Shown: positions 51,725-62,362, counted from the stretch's first letter. The stretch: DNA of 64,000 bases from Shinella daejeonensis (GCF_024281235.1 NZ_JAHWXY010000005.1:62001-126000), one strand, 5' to 3'. The notes: generated by a model from the letters alone, not told the origin. Numbers and translations: made by a program.

Positions 51725-52744
51725 ATGACGATCGGTCTGCGGACGTCGAGGGAAACCACCGGTGCGAGCGCGCCCAAGGCGCTGCGCGTCGGCTTCATCC
51801 TGTCAAAGAGTTTCACCCTTTCGGCGTTCGCGCTTTTCGTCGATACGCTTCGCCTCGCCAGCGACAGCGAGGACGGCTCGCGCCGCGTCCATTGCGACTG
51901 GGACGTGCTCAGCGGGTCGCGCAACTTCATCACGTCCAGCAGCGGCATCCAGGTCGCGCCGACAGCCCCCTTCGCCGATCCGGCCTATTTCGATTATATC
52001 GCCGTCGTTGGCGGCCTGTTGAAAGTGGAAGAGCCCATCGACAGTTATGCCCGCGCCTATCTGCGCAAGGCGGGAAGCGCCGGCGTCGGGCTGATCGGCC
52101 TGTGCACGGGCAGCTTCATCCTCGCCGAGGAGGGCCTGCTGACGGGGCATACCGCCTGTGTAAGCTGGTTGCATCACCGCGACTTCCGTGCCCGCTTTCC
52201 CTCCATCGGAGCAACGTCGGAGCAGATTTTCCGCTTCGACGGCAAGGTCGCGACATGCGCCGGCGGCAGCAGCGTCGCCGATCTTGCGGCAACGCTGGTG
52301 CGCCACCATGTCGGCGAGGCGGCGGAGCGGAATGCGCTGGAAATCCTCCAGATCCGCCACCGGCGGGATGCAACGGATCTCCAGCCGCGCAATCCGCTCG
52401 GCCTTGAGGCGCGCGACCGGCGCGTGCATCTCGCCATCATGATGATGGAGCAGCACACGGAAGACCTGCTGTCCATCGACAGTATCGCCACCATGACCGG
52501 GGTGTCGCGGCGGCAGCTCGAACGGCTGTTCGAAAGCGACATGGGAGCCTCGCCAAGCGCGATCTACATGAAGATCCGCATGGCGGCCGCCCTCAATATG
52601 GTTCTCACCACCAACAAGCCGCTGATCGAGATCGCACTGGAAACCGGTTTCGAAAGCCTTTCCCACTTCACGCGGCGTTTCCGCGCGGCTTTCGGCGACA
52701 CGCCGTCGCAGATCCGGCGGGACGGCCGCCGCCAGGCGAGCTGA
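51725..52744 (+). CDS. GlxA-family AraC-type regulator
   Basis: 339 residues. The N-terminal DJ-1/PfpI-like domain includes VGLIGLCTGSFILAEEGLL; the C-terminal AraC domain has two HTH motifs, the second in IEIALETGFESLSHFTRRFRA. GlxA-type proteins such as GbdR and SouR control betaine, carnitine and sarcosine genes in Pseudomonas. ATG 51725 after GGGAGGAGAATTGA. A link to the sox operon 43 kb away is only a guess. Confidence 0.9.
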   Translation: MTIGLRTSRETTGASAPKALRVGFILSKSFTLSAFALFVDTLRLASDSEDGSRRVHCDWDVLSGSRNFITSSSGIQVAPTAPFADPAYFDYIAVVGGLLKVEEPIDSYARAYLRKAGSAGVGLIGLCTGSFILAEEGLLTGHTACVSWLHHRDFRARFPSIGATSEQIFRFDGKVATCAGGSSVADLAATLVRHHVGEAAERNALEILQIRHRRDATDLQPRNPLGLEARDRRVHLAIMMMEQHTEDLLSIDSIATMTGVSRRQLERLFESDMGASPSAIYMKIRMAAALNMVLTTNKPLIEIALETGFESLSHFTRRFRAAFGDTPSQIRRDGRRQAS

Positions 52745-52813
52745 AGAAAGGCGGTCCGGGGAACCAACAGCCCCGTCAGCCGTTCGGCCTCCATTGTTGA
52801 CAAGGAGACAGCA

Positions 52814-53137
52814 ATGGCAAGCAACGACGTTCAATCCCAGATTTCCGCCCTTCGCGACGAACTCGCCCAGCTTCAGAAGGAACTGGCGGATCAAGGATCG
52901 CAGGCCTATGAGACCCTGCGCGATCAGGCCGGAAAGGCCGTGGACGCAGCCCGACCGGCGGCCCGCTCGGCGACCCGATACGTCAAGACGGAAGGGGCTG
53001 CGGTCGCGCGTGCGGCCCGCGAGCATCCCGCGGCGCTTTCGACCGTCGTCGTGACGGCGGGGCTGGCCGGCCTTGCCATCGGCTATCTGCTGGGATCGCT
53101 CGAAGGCACGCCGGCACGCCGCCAGCGCTGGTTCTGA
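52814..53137 (+). CDS. DUF883 (ElaB/YqjD-like) membrane protein
   Basis: 107 residues. An N-terminal coiled-coil (SQISALRDELAQLQKELAD), Ala-rich middle, one C-terminal helix with VVVTAGLAGLAIGYLLG and a basic end. Relatives tether ribosomes at the inner membrane in stationary phase. ATG 52814 after AAGGAGACAGCA. Followed by a hairpin. Confidence 0.85.
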   Translation: MASNDVQSQISALRDELAQLQKELADQGSQAYETLRDQAGKAVDAARPAARSATRYVKTEGAAVARAAREHPAALSTVVVTAGLAGLAIGYLLGSLEGTPARRQRWF

Positions 53138-53161
53138 ACCGTTCCCGGACGGAAACCCGTC

Positions 53162-53193
53162 ACCATGAGCCGGCCGGATGGCCGGTTCATGGT
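53162..53193 (+). terminator. Hairpin after the DUF883 gene
   Basis: ACCATGAGCCGGCC pairs with GGCCGGTTCATGGT (one G-T pair) around a GGAT loop. It lies 25 nt after the stop, followed by TGCAGG, so the T-run is weak. Confidence 0.6.
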
Positions 53194-53641
53194 TGCAGGA
53201 CGATCGCAGATCATCGAATTTTTCGCTCCGGACGTTTGCCACAATCGAAAAATTATGAAATAAAGCAGCCTTACATTTCGAATTGGAGGAAAGGCGTCCG
53301 GATTGGCCTCCGGAGCGAATATGAAAGGAATTGACGTGATATCATGCCAAGGCAACGCCAACCGGCGCCATGCTGCAAACGTCAATATATTCGGCATCGA
53401 CGTGAAAGACATGCGGCCATCGTTCATGGCCCCCGATCTGTTCTTCTCATCTTCTTTGCGATGCCCGCCGCTTAACTTTCCGCTCTCCCCTGTTTCGTCA
53501 TGATCTCGACCCCGACACTGCGCGGCGCCTGCCGTGCGGCCGGGATACGAACAAGGCAATCGCTCGCCATTGGCTGCCACACGACAGGCGGCCATGTCAT
53601 CGGCGTTCGTTGCCATTCCATCGCAATGAAACGGAGCCCGA
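53194..53641. other. Non-coding stretch before the XRE gene
   Basis: About 450 nt, more AT-rich than the neighbours around 53215-53400. A 66-codon frame at 53303-53503 has poor codon use and is not accepted. It contains the short palindrome TCCGGA-ttggcc-TCCGGA near 53297-53314. No RNA gene recognised. Confidence 0.4.
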
Positions 53642-54025
53642 ATGATGTTCAACCATGAAAACGCCTCCCATCCCGACGATACGCTTGGCGGCCGCATCTC
53701 GCTTGCCCGCGAGGCCGCCGGCCTTTCCGAAGGAGAAGCCGCGGAGCGGCTGGGCGTTCTCTCATCAAGCTGGAACGCGTGGGAATGCGACCGCGATGTG
53801 CCGCGCGCCAACCGGCTCGCCATGATGGCCGGTGTCCTTGGCGTCACCCCTTCCTGGCTGCTGACCGGGCACGGAAGTGGTCCCGCGCAACCGGAAACGA
53901 ACGCCACACCGGCCGATTTGCAGCGCGCGTTGCATCAGGCGTCGGAAGACATGGCCGCCCTCAACCGCCGCATGCGCGAACTGGCCGCCCAACTCGGACC
54001 GCAGGGAAGTTCCGCACGTACGTAA
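53642..54025 (+). CDS. XRE-family HTH protein
   Basis: 127 residues. HTH at about residues 17-72: GGRISLAREAAGLSEGEAAERLGV, with a Trp-containing recognition region (SWNAWECDRDVP) and TPSWLLTGHG. A short coiled-coil ends the protein (ALHQASEDMAALNRRMRELAAQ in part). Targets unknown. It precedes nosR by 353 nt on the same strand, but a hairpin between them suggests separate transcription. Confidence 0.83.
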   Translation: MMFNHENASHPDDTLGGRISLAREAAGLSEGEAAERLGVLSSSWNAWECDRDVPRANRLAMMAGVLGVTPSWLLTGHGSGPAQPETNATPADLQRALHQASEDMAALNRRMRELAAQLGPQGSSART

Positions 54026-54095
54026 AGTCGGGCTCACCCCCGCGCGCCACATATACCCGTTCGACGAAAGCCTTTCGTCTTCGGCAATCCCTATC

Positions 54096-54130
54096 GTCCG
54101 CCGGCCCGGTCGTCGACCTGGCCGGCGGAC
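54096..54130 (+). terminator. Hairpin after the XRE gene
   Basis: GTCCGCCGGCC pairs exactly with GGCCGGCGGAC around a 13-nt loop, 70 nt after the XRE stop. No T-run follows. The rest of 54026-54378 holds the nosR promoter region. Confidence 0.5.
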
Positions 54131-54287
54131 TCGTCACATGATGAACCAGTTTTCACCGGGATTGCTCCGGCGGCACGCGATTTCCGCCGCATCCCTATCG
54201 AAGCCGCCTGCGAACAGGCTGATCCCCGCCAGGGCCTGAAGCCCGTTGCCGGGCACGGCCGGCGGCGCTCCGCCCCGCATCCGGTGC

Positions 54288-54301
54288 TTGCGCTGGATCA
54301 A
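54288..54301 (+). promoter_or_regulatory. FNR/NnrR-type box before nosR
   Basis: TTGCG-CTGG-ATCAA. The right half is a perfect FNR half-site, the left half keeps TTG. Centre lies 84 nt upstream of the nosR GTG. It fits control by a Crp/Fnr protein such as the one encoded after nosX. Confidence 0.65.
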
Positions 54302-54378
54302 AGAGGTTCCGAACCGGAAAGGGCATGGTGCCTGCGAAAGAAGCCTCGGCGGGTTGCCGAGGTGGGTGCAGGTGATTC

Positions 54379-56715
54379 GTGAGAATTTTCAATGTCCTAT
54401 CGAGGCTCAAACGTATTTCCGCCCTCGGCCGGATTCTCGCGATGCGTGTCCTGCCGGTCCTTTTTCTGGCGCTCTCCTGCCTGAGTTCCGCTGCCCACGC
54501 CGGCCAGCTTGAGAAATTCCTCCCCACGCTACAGGCCGAGGATGTCTTTGCCGGCGCGGACCGGATCGGTGCGCCACAGGGCGAACCGCCGATCGCGCCA
54601 GTCTACAAGGGCGACGAGCTTGTCGGCTACGTCTACGTCAATTCCGACTTCACCAGTTCCATCGGCTATTCCGGCAAGCCGATCCATATCGCCGTCGGCA
54701 TCGACACCGCAGGCGTCATACGCGGCATCCGGCTTCTCGATCACAAGGAGCCGATCGTCCTGATCGGCATTCCGGAGGCAAAGGTCGTCGCAGCGCTGAA
54801 TACGCTCATCGACAGCGACCTGAACGCGGTCGCCGCCGGCCATGCCAGACCGCCGCAGGTCGATATCGTCAGCGGCGCGACCGTCACCGTGCTCGTCATG
54901 GGCGACAGCGTGGTGCGCTCCGCTGTCGGCCTCATTCGCAGCGGCAGGCTCGGCGGAACGCCGATAATCGGAGCGGCCCCGCCTGCGGAAACCCGCAAGG
55001 TGGACCCCTCCCTCACGGATATCGCCGACTGGACGACCCTCGTCGGTGACGGGTCGGTCCGCAGCCTGCAGCTTTCCGTCGGTGAAGTCACCGATGCCTT
55101 CCGCGAGGCGGGACAACCGCAGGCCGCCGACCACCCGGAAACCGACGACCCGCAGGACACATTCATCGAGCTTTACGTCGCGCCCGTTTCGGTGCCCTCG
55201 ATCGGCCTCAGCCTGCTCGGACCGACGGCCTACGAACAGATGCAGAAGCGGCTGAAGCCAGATCAGCAAGCCTTGCTGGTGGCGGGGGACGGGGCCTATT
55301 CGTTCAAGGGCTCCGGCTATGTACGCGGCGGCATCTTCGACCGGATCGAGCTGTTGCAGGACGGTCAGGGCGTGCGTTTCCGCGACAAGGAGCACACCCG
55401 TATCGGCGACCTGATGGCGGAGGGCGCCCCGAAACTGCGTGAAATCGCACTGTTTCGCGTGCCGGAAGGCTTTTCCTTCGACGTGACGCGCCCCTTCGAC
55501 CTGCAACTTCTGGTCCAGCGCGGCTTCGGCGCTCGCGACAAAGCGAATATCAGCTACGACCTCGGCTACAGCCTTCCCGAAAGCTATACGCTCGCGGTTG
55601 CGCCGCCCCCGTCGCCCGCCGCCGAACCCGCAGCGCCCCTTCCGGATGCGCCGCGCGCAATCACCCCCGTCGGAGAAGGCTCCGTGCCGGACTTCTTCGG
55701 GGAGGACAATCCGCTTTGGGTGACGATGTGGCAGATGAACAGCGTCAACATCGCGATCACCATCGTCGCAACGCTGGTCCTGGTCGGAATCTTCTTCTTC
55801 CAGAACACGCTGGTGAAACGGCCGCGCTTCTTCAAATGGCTGCGGCGCGGTTATCTGCTGTTCATTCTCGTCTGGCTCGGCCTTTACGCCAACACGCAGT
55901 TGTCGGTGGTCAACGTCCTGACCTTCATCAATTCGCTGATCACCGGCTTCAACTGGGAATTCTTCCTGACCTCGCCCCTCACCTTCATTCTGTGGGGCTC
56001 GGTCGCGGCCGGTCTGCTGTTCTGGGGACGCGGTCCCTTCTGCGGCTGGCTTTGTCCTTTTGGCGCCTTGCAGGAACTGACGAACAATCTCGCGCAGTGG
56101 CTGAAAGTGCCGCAGGTCAAGCTGCCCTGGGGCCTGCATGAGCGTCTCTGGCCGATCAAATACATGATCTTCCTCGGCCTTTTCGGACTGTCGCTCTATT
56201 CGGTGGCGCTGGCGGAGATCTTCTCCGAAGTGGAGCCGTTCAAGACCGTCATCATCCTGAAGTTCGCGCGCGAGTGGCCCTTCGTCATCTACGGCCTGAC
56301 GCTGCTTGCCGCCGGCCTGTTCATCGAACGCTTCTACTGCCGCTACCTCTGCCCGCTCGGCGCGGCCCTCGCCATCCCCGGACGCATCCGCATGTTCGAA
56401 TGGCTGAAGCGCTGGCCGGAATGCGGCTCGCCCTGCCACCGCTGCGCCAAGGAATGTCCGGTGGAGGCAATCCATCCGGAAGGCCAGATCAACGTCAACG
56501 AATGCATCTACTGCATGCATTGCCAGGAGCTCTATCACGACGACCAGCGTTGCCCGCACATGATCCAGGTGCGTGTGAAACGCGAGAAGTTCGCCGCCCG
56601 CAATGCCCCCCTGACGCCGGAAGGCCAGGCGGGACGCGGCCCGGCCAGACCCGTTATCACCCATCGCGGCAAGCCCGTCGGCAACGCCTCCCCGGCGTCC
56701 GATCCGGCGACCTGA
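54379..56715 (+). CDS. nosR: NosR, electron-transfer and regulatory protein for N2O reduction
   Basis: 778 residues from GTG 54379. A signal region, then a periplasmic FMN-binding domain whose covalent site SGAT is at residues 165-168 (Thr168), then about five membrane helices with CGWLCPFGALQE and CRYLCPLGAALAI, and a C-terminal cytoplasmic ferredoxin part with CGSPCHRCAKECPVEAIH and CIYCMHCQELYHDDQRCP. It donates electrons to NosZ and is needed for nosZ expression. NosX encoded here would attach the FMN. Confidence 0.96.
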   Translation: MRIFNVLSRLKRISALGRILAMRVLPVLFLALSCLSSAAHAGQLEKFLPTLQAEDVFAGADRIGAPQGEPPIAPVYKGDELVGYVYVNSDFTSSIGYSGKPIHIAVGIDTAGVIRGIRLLDHKEPIVLIGIPEAKVVAALNTLIDSDLNAVAAGHARPPQVDIVSGATVTVLVMGDSVVRSAVGLIRSGRLGGTPIIGAAPPAETRKVDPSLTDIADWTTLVGDGSVRSLQLSVGEVTDAFREAGQPQAADHPETDDPQDTFIELYVAPVSVPSIGLSLLGPTAYEQMQKRLKPDQQALLVAGDGAYSFKGSGYVRGGIFDRIELLQDGQGVRFRDKEHTRIGDLMAEGAPKLREIALFRVPEGFSFDVTRPFDLQLLVQRGFGARDKANISYDLGYSLPESYTLAVAPPPSPAAEPAAPLPDAPRAITPVGEGSVPDFFGEDNPLWVTMWQMNSVNIAITIVATLVLVGIFFFQNTLVKRPRFFKWLRRGYLLFILVWLGLYANTQLSVVNVLTFINSLITGFNWEFFLTSPLTFILWGSVAAGLLFWGRGPFCGWLCPFGALQELTNNLAQWLKVPQVKLPWGLHERLWPIKYMIFLGLFGLSLYSVALAEIFSEVEPFKTVIILKFAREWPFVIYGLTLLAAGLFIERFYCRYLCPLGAALAIPGRIRMFEWLKRWPECGSPCHRCAKECPVEAIHPEGQINVNECIYCMHCQELYHDDQRCPHMIQVRVKREKFAARNAPLTPEGQAGRGPARPVITHRGKPVGNASPASDPAT

Positions 56716-56739
56716 GATATCCACCACAAGGAGAAAACC

Positions 56740-58653
56740 ATGTCAGAAGTCGACAACAAGCCCCGCTTCAGCCGCCGTCAGCTGCTGGGTACCTCCGCCC
56801 TTGCCGCCGCAGCCGGCGCAAGCGGCGTCGGCGGGAGCACATTGCTCGGCGGCGGGATCACCGCTGCACAGGCCGCCGAAGGCAACGCCGCCTTCGAGGT
56901 CAAACCCGGCGAACTGGACGAATATTACACCTTCTTCTCCAGCGGCCAGACCGGTGAGGTTCGCATCGTCGGCCTGCCCTCCATGCGCGAGCTGATGCGT
57001 ATCCCGGTTTTCAACCGCGACAGCGCCACCGGCTGGGGCCAGACCAACGAAAGCCTCAAGATCCTGACGGAAGGCCTGCTTCCGGAGGACATCGAGATGC
57101 TGAAGGACCGGGGCGGCAGTTTCGTCAACGGCGACCTGCACCATCCGCATCTTTCCTTCACCGACGGCACCTATGACGGTCGCTATCTCTACGCCAACGA
57201 CAAGGCCAATACGCGCGTCTGCCGCATCCGGCTCGACGTGATGAAATGCGACAAGATCATCCAGCTGCCGAACCAGCACACGGTCCATGGTCTTCGCGTG
57301 CAGAAATATCCGAAGACCGGCTATGTCTTCTGCAACGGCGAAGACCGCGTTCCGATCCCCAACGACGGTACGAACCTGACCGACACGAAAAACTATCACG
57401 CGATCTTCACCGCCGTCGATGGCGAGACCATGAAGATCGCCTGGCAGGTGATGGTGGACGGCAACCTCGACAACGTCGACTGCGACTATCAGGGCAAATA
57501 CGCTTTCGCCACCTGCTACAACTCCGAGGAAGGCACGACGCTCGCCGAGATGATGGAGAACGAGCAGGACTGGATCGTCATCTTCAACCTCAAGCGCATC
57601 GAGGAAGCCGTCGCCAGCGGCGACGTCAAGGTCATGAACGGCGTTCCGGTGGTCGACGGCCGTCACGGCTCGCCCTTCACCCGCTATATCCCCGTGCCCA
57701 ACAGCCCCCACGGCATCAACACCGCGCCGGACGGCATCCATGTGGTGGCCAACGGCAAGCTCTCGCCGACGGTCACCGTCTTCGACGTGCGCAAGTTCGA
57801 CGAACTGTTCGATGACAAGATCAAGCCGCGCGATGCCGTGGTGGCGGAGCCGGAGCTGGGGCTTGGCCCGCTGCACACCGCCTATGACGACAAGGGCAAC
57901 GCCTATACGACGCTGTTCATCGACAGCCAGATCTGCAAATGGAACATCGAGGAAGCGAAACGCGCCTTTGCCGGCGAGAAGATCGACCCGATCCGCCAGA
58001 AGCTCGATGTGCACTACCAGCCCGGTCACAACCACACCTCCATGGGCCAGACCAAGGACGCTGATGGCAAGTGGCTGATATCGCTTAATAAGTTCTCCAA
58101 GGACCGCTATTTGAACGTGGGTCCGCTGAAGCCGGAAAACGACCAGCTGATCGATATCTCCGGCGACAGGATGGTGATCGTCCACGACGGGCCGAGCTTT
58201 GCCGAACCGCATGACGCCACCATCGTCCACCGCTCCAAGATCAATCCGGTGAATTTCTGGGATCGCAACGATCCCATGTTCGCCGACGCGGTGGCGCAGG
58301 CCGAAGCCGATGGCCTCGACCTGATGGAGGCCAATGAGGTGATCCGCGACGGAGACAAGGTGCGCGTCTACATGACGTCCGCCGCGCCGGCCTTCGGCCT
58401 GGAGGAGTTCACCGTCAAGCAGGGCGACGAGGTGACGGTCTATGTCACCAATATCGACGAGATCGAGGACCTCACCCACGGCTTTTCCATCATCAACTAC
58501 GGCATCAACTTCGAGGTCGGCCCGCAGGCGACGGCATCCGTCACCTTCAAGGCGACCAAGCCCGGGGTCTGGTGGTACTATTGCTCGTGGTTCTGCCATG
58601 CCATGCACATGGAGATGAAGGGCCGCATGCTCGTGGAACCGAAGGGCGCGTGA
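56740..58653 (+). CDS. nosZ: Nitrous oxide reductase, clade I
   Basis: 637 residues. Tat leader with SRRQLLG at 11-17, so folded export as in clade I. CuZ histidines include DLHHPH at 132-137 and NSPHGIN; the C-terminal cupredoxin has the CuA motif with Cys615, Cys619, His623 and Met626 ([12 protein letters not shown]). Reduces N2O to N2 in the periplasm, the last step of denitrification. ATG 56740 with AAGGAGAAAACC, 24 nt after nosR. Confidence 0.98.
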   Translation: MSEVDNKPRFSRRQLLGTSALAAAAGASGVGGSTLLGGGITAAQAAEGNAAFEVKPGELDEYYTFFSSGQTGEVRIVGLPSMRELMRIPVFNRDSATGWGQTNESLKILTEGLLPEDIEMLKDRGGSFVNGDLHHPHLSFTDGTYDGRYLYANDKANTRVCRIRLDVMKCDKIIQLPNQHTVHGLRVQKYPKTGYVFCNGEDRVPIPNDGTNLTDTKNYHAIFTAVDGETMKIAWQVMVDGNLDNVDCDYQGKYAFATCYNSEEGTTLAEMMENEQDWIVIFNLKRIEEAVASGDVKVMNGVPVVDGRHGSPFTRYIPVPNSPHGINTAPDGIHVVANGKLSPTVTVFDVRKFDELFDDKIKPRDAVVAEPELGLGPLHTAYDDKGNAYTTLFIDSQICKWNIEEAKRAFAGEKIDPIRQKLDVHYQPGHNHTSMGQTKDADGKWLISLNKFSKDRYLNVGPLKPENDQLIDISGDRMVIVHDGPSFAEPHDATIVHRSKINPVNFWDRNDPMFADAVAQAEADGLDLMEANEVIRDGDKVRVYMTSAAPAFGLEEFTVKQGDEVTVYVTNIDEIEDLTHGFSIINYGINFEVGPQATASVTFKATKPGVWWYYCSWFCHAMHMEMKGRMLVEPKGA

Positions 58654-58657
58654 CCTC

Positions 58658-60088
58658 ATGACGCCTCTTCGCAAAACGCTTCGCCGAAAGTCTTGCGCAA
58701 GCCGCATACGGCTGGCGGTCCTTGTCGGCGCCGGCGTTTGCGGCGCGATTTCCCCGGCGATCGCCGGGGAAATCCTCGTGCGGCCGGGCGAGGATCTTCA
58801 GGCGGCGATCGCCCGCGCTCCGGAGGGCGATACGGTGCGGCTTGCCGCCGGCCGGCATCAAGGCCCCGTCGTCATCGACCGGCGCCTGACGCTCGAAGGC
58901 GAGCCCGGTGCAGCACTTGCCGGCAACGGGATCGGCAATGCCGTGACGGTAAACGCCCCCGGCAGTATCGTTCGCGGGCTGGAGGTCTCCGGCTCCGGCG
59001 ATGAGCTGTTCGATCTCAACGCCGGTATCTTCGTCTCCAAGACCGCAACCGACGCGCGGGTGGAGAACAACAGGCTGACCGGCAACCTCTATGGCATCTA
59101 CCTGCATGGCGCGGCCGGATCCGTGGCGCAGGGCAACGAAATCATCGGCCGGCGCGGGGTGCGCATGTCCGAGACCGGCAGCGGCGTCTCGATCTGGAAC
59201 GCGCCGGGCGCACAGGTGATCGACAACATCATCCGTTACGGCCGCGACGGCATCTATACCAACGCCAGCAAGCGCAATGTCTTCCGCGGCAATCTCATGG
59301 AGAACGTCCGTTTCGCGGTGCATTACATGTATACCGACGATAGCGAGGTCATCGGCAATATTTCCCGCAACAACTCGGTCGGCTTCGCCATCATGTACAC
59401 GCGCCGCCTGAAGATCATCGACAATATCTCCGATGGCGACCGCGATCACGGCCTGCTCCTGAATTACGCCAATTACTCCCTTGTTCGCGGCAACCGGGTG
59501 ATCGGGCATATGCAGCCGGCGGATCGCTGGCTGGGTGCCGGGTTGCAGGTCGCCGAACCGGGCATGGCCCCGATACCCGAAACGAAAGCGGAAGCCGACA
59601 GCGACAGCGGGGCCGACCGTCTCGGACCGGAAAAATGCGTCTTCATCTACAACGCCAACCGTAACCATTTCGAAGACAACCGCTTCGAGGGCTGCGAGAT
59701 CGGCATTCATTTCACCGCCGGCTCCGAGGGCAATGCACTCACCGGCAATGCCTTCATCGCCAACCGCACGCAGGTCAAATATGTCGGCACACGCGATCTC
59801 GACTGGTCGATGGACGGGCGCGGCAACTTCTGGAGCGACAATCCCGCCTTCGACCTCGACGGAGACGGCATCGCCGACAGCCCCTATCGGCCAAACGACC
59901 TGATCGACAGGGTTCTCTGGACGGCCCCGCAAGCGAAGATCCTTGTCAACAGTCCCGCCGTCCAGACGATCCGCTGGGCACAGACACAGTTTCCCGCACT
60001 CCTGCCGGGCGGGGTGGTGGACAGCCGTCCGCTGATGCGCCCGCCCGCCGCCGATGCGGCGACAGAAACCGGAAAGACCGAACCATGA
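58658..60088 (+). CDS. nosD: NosD, copper-site maturation protein
   Basis: 476 residues. Signal peptide near residues 15-37 ending ISPAIA, then right-handed beta-helix repeats of the CASH type (NRLTGNLYGIYLHGAAGSVAQ, shown in part). Works with NosF and NosY to assemble the CuZ centre. Starts 4 nt after the nosZ stop and overlaps nosF by 4 bp. Confidence 0.95.
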   Translation: MTPLRKTLRRKSCASRIRLAVLVGAGVCGAISPAIAGEILVRPGEDLQAAIARAPEGDTVRLAAGRHQGPVVIDRRLTLEGEPGAALAGNGIGNAVTVNAPGSIVRGLEVSGSGDELFDLNAGIFVSKTATDARVENNRLTGNLYGIYLHGAAGSVAQGNEIIGRRGVRMSETGSGVSIWNAPGAQVIDNIIRYGRDGIYTNASKRNVFRGNLMENVRFAVHYMYTDDSEVIGNISRNNSVGFAIMYTRRLKIIDNISDGDRDHGLLLNYANYSLVRGNRVIGHMQPADRWLGAGLQVAEPGMAPIPETKAEADSDSGADRLGPEKCVFIYNANRNHFEDNRFEGCEIGIHFTAGSEGNALTGNAFIANRTQVKYVGTRDLDWSMDGRGNFWSDNPAFDLDGDGIADSPYRPNDLIDRVLWTAPQAKILVNSPAVQTIRWAQTQFPALLPGGVVDSRPLMRPPAADAATETGKTEP

Positions 60089-60999
60089 CCGAAACCGTAC
60101 GCCTTGACGGCGTCACCAAGAGCTATGGCGGCATCGACGCCATACGCGACGCCACCTACAGTCTGAAGGCCGGCGAGACCATAGCCCTCGTCGGCCATAA
60201 CGGGGCGGGCAAGACAACGATGATCAAGCTGATGCTTGGCCTCATTCATCCGAGCGCCGGCGCGGTGCAGGTGCTCGGCGACGATCCGGCGGCCGGCCAG
60301 TTCGCCGCTCGCCGCAGGCTCGGCTATCTGCCGGAACATGTCTCCTTCAACATGGCGCTGACGGGGGCGGAAACGCTTGCCTTCTATGCCCGGCTCAAAA
60401 GCGCGCCGAAGGCCGATATCGCCCGCCTGCTCGACCATGTCGGCCTTACCGATGCGGCAGGGCGGCGGGTCGGCACCTACTCCAAGGGCATGCGCCAGAG
60501 GCTGGGCCTGGCGCAGGCGCTGCTCGGCTCTCCGGCCGTGCTGTTGCTCGACGAGCCGACGACGGGCCTCGATCCGGCGCTGCGTCAGCACTTCTACGAT
60601 CTGCTGGAGACGATGCGGGCCGAAGGCGCGACGATCCTGATGTCGTCCCATGCCTTGACCGAGCTGGAAAGCAAGGTGGACCGCGTCATCATCGCCAATC
60701 GCGGCCGCGTCATCGCCGACGGCTCCATCGAGGATCTGCGCCGGATTGCGCAATTGCCGGTACGGGTGCGGCTCGGCTTCGGGCCGGACGGCATGCCGCC
60801 GCAGATCGTCGGAACGACGCTCGAATGGCGGCGCATCGGCGCCAACCGCTTCGAGGCCGAGACCACATCACAAGGCAAATTGCCATTGTTGCGCGAGGCG
60901 CTGGCCGCCAACGGCAACCTTGCCGACGTCGATATCCTCGCACCGACACTCGATGAGCTTTACGCGCATTTCCTGCAAAGCAAGGAGGCGGCGGAATGA
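60085..60999 (+). CDS. nosF: NosF, ABC ATPase for NosZ maturation
   Basis: 304 residues. Walker A GHNGAGKTT, signature YSKGMRQR, Walker B VLLLDEPTTGLD. Powers the NosDFY complex. Start and stop both in ATGA overlaps with nosD and nosY. Confidence 0.96.
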   Translation: MTETVRLDGVTKSYGGIDAIRDATYSLKAGETIALVGHNGAGKTTMIKLMLGLIHPSAGAVQVLGDDPAAGQFAARRRLGYLPEHVSFNMALTGAETLAFYARLKSAPKADIARLLDHVGLTDAAGRRVGTYSKGMRQRLGLAQALLGSPAVLLLDEPTTGLDPALRQHFYDLLETMRAEGATILMSSHALTELESKVDRVIIANRGRVIADGSIEDLRRIAQLPVRVRLGFGPDGMPPQIVGTTLEWRRIGANRFEAETTSQGKLPLLREALAANGNLADVDILAPTLDELYAHFLQSKEAAE

Positions 61000-61826
61000 G
61001 AAACCTCTGCACCATCGCCCTCAAGGAAATCCAGGAAGGGCTGCGCAACCGCTGGGTGCTCGCCACCACGCTGCTCCTGGCCGCGCTGGCGCTTGCCCTG
61101 ACGTTTCTCGGCAACGCCCCGACCGGCAGCAGCATCGGCGCGGGACGTCTCGACGTGCTGATCGTCAGCCTGTCGAGCCTGACGATCTTTCTCATTCCGT
61201 TGATCGCATTGCTGATTTCGCATGACGCCGTCGTCGGCGAGATGGAGCGCGGCACCATGCTCCTGCTTCTCAGCTATCCGGTGAGCCGCAACCAGGTGCT
61301 GCTCGGCAAGTTCTGCGGCCATGTCGTCATTCTCGCCTTCGCAACGCTGTTCGGTTATGGCGCGGCAGCGCTGGCGCTTGCCCTGACCGGCTCCGACATC
61401 GGCGCGGCAAGCTGGATGGCCTTCCTGTCGCTGATCTGGTCCTCGGTGCTGCTCGGAGCCGTCTTCATCGCCCTTGGCTATCTCGCCAGCACGCTGGTGC
61501 GGGAACGCGGCACGGCCGCCGGCATCGCCATCGGCGTCTGGCTGCTCTTCGTGCTCATCTACGACATGGCGCTGCTCGGCCTTCTGGTCGCCGATCAGGG
61601 CAGGACCATCGGCGCCGCCGGGCTGAACGCCCTCCTGCTCGCCAATCCGACCGATGCCTACCGGCTGCTGAACTTCGGCGCGGGCGGCGCGGGCACGCTC
61701 ACCGGCATGAGCGGCGTCGCCGGCAACGCCACGCTGGCGCCGGGCGCGCTGTCGCTTGCGCTCATGCTGTGGGTGGCGGTGCCGCTCAGTCTGTCCATGC
61801 TGGCCTTTTCGAGGAAAGAATTATGA
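60996..61826 (+). CDS. nosY: NosY, ABC membrane subunit
   Basis: 276 residues with six hydrophobic segments (WVLATTLLLAALALALTFLG first). HDAVVGEMERGTMLLLLSYPV is the family loop. Pairs with NosF. ATGA overlaps on both sides. Confidence 0.94.
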   Translation: MRNLCTIALKEIQEGLRNRWVLATTLLLAALALALTFLGNAPTGSSIGAGRLDVLIVSLSSLTIFLIPLIALLISHDAVVGEMERGTMLLLLSYPVSRNQVLLGKFCGHVVILAFATLFGYGAAALALALTGSDIGAASWMAFLSLIWSSVLLGAVFIALGYLASTLVRERGTAAGIAIGVWLLFVLIYDMALLGLLVADQGRTIGAAGLNALLLANPTDAYRLLNFGAGGAGTLTGMSGVAGNATLAPGALSLALMLWVAVPLSLSMLAFSRKEL

Positions 61827-62362
61827 AATACGCCCCTCGCCTTGCGCTTGTCGCCCTCGCCGTGCTTCTCGCCGCCTGCGCACCGGAGGAGGAAGCCCGG
61901 GCCCCGCTTCCCTTCGCACTGACGGAAAGCGCCATGGGCCGCTATTGCGGCATGAACGTGCTGGAACATTCCGGTCCGAAGGGCCAGGTGATCCTCGATC
62001 CCGTCAACGAGGCGATCTGGTTCTCCTCCGCGCGCGACACACTCGCCTTCACCATGTTGCCGGAGGAACCCAAGAACATCGCCGCCATCTACGTCTCCGA
62101 CATGGGCAAGGCTCCCTCGTGGGACAATCCCGGCGAGGAAAACTGGGTGGAGGCCCGGACCGCCTTCTACGTCATCGAGAGCGCCGCCCTCGGCGGCATG
62201 GGTGCAAGCGAGGCCGTGCCCTTCTCCAGCCGGGAAGCGGCGGAAACATTCCACGCCGAAAAGGGCGGGCGTATCGTCACCTTCGACGAGATACCGCAAG
62301 ACTACATCCTGGGGTCCGCCGGAGACATCGACGACGCTCCTCATTCAGGCAGCATTCATTGA
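61823..62362 (+). CDS. nosL: NosL, copper chaperone lipoprotein
   Basis: 179 residues. Lipobox LLAAC at about residues 15-19. YCGMNVLEHSGPKGQV is the copper-binding segment of NosL, and DMGKAPSWDNPGEENWVEAR is conserved. Supplies Cu(I) to the NosDFY/NosZ assembly. ATG 61823 overlaps the nosY stop. Confidence 0.95.
   Translation: MKYAPRLALVALAVLLAACAPEEEARAPLPFALTESAMGRYCGMNVLEHSGPKGQVILDPVNEAIWFSSARDTLAFTMLPEEPKNIAAIYVSDMGKAPSWDNPGEENWVEARTAFYVIESAALGGMGASEAVPFSSREAAETFHAEKGGRIVTFDEIPQDYILGSAGDIDDAPHSGSIH

Noticed and set aside
53303-53503. 66-codon frame before the XRE gene
   Set aside because: No ribosome site, atypical composition and no recognisable features; more likely non-coding.
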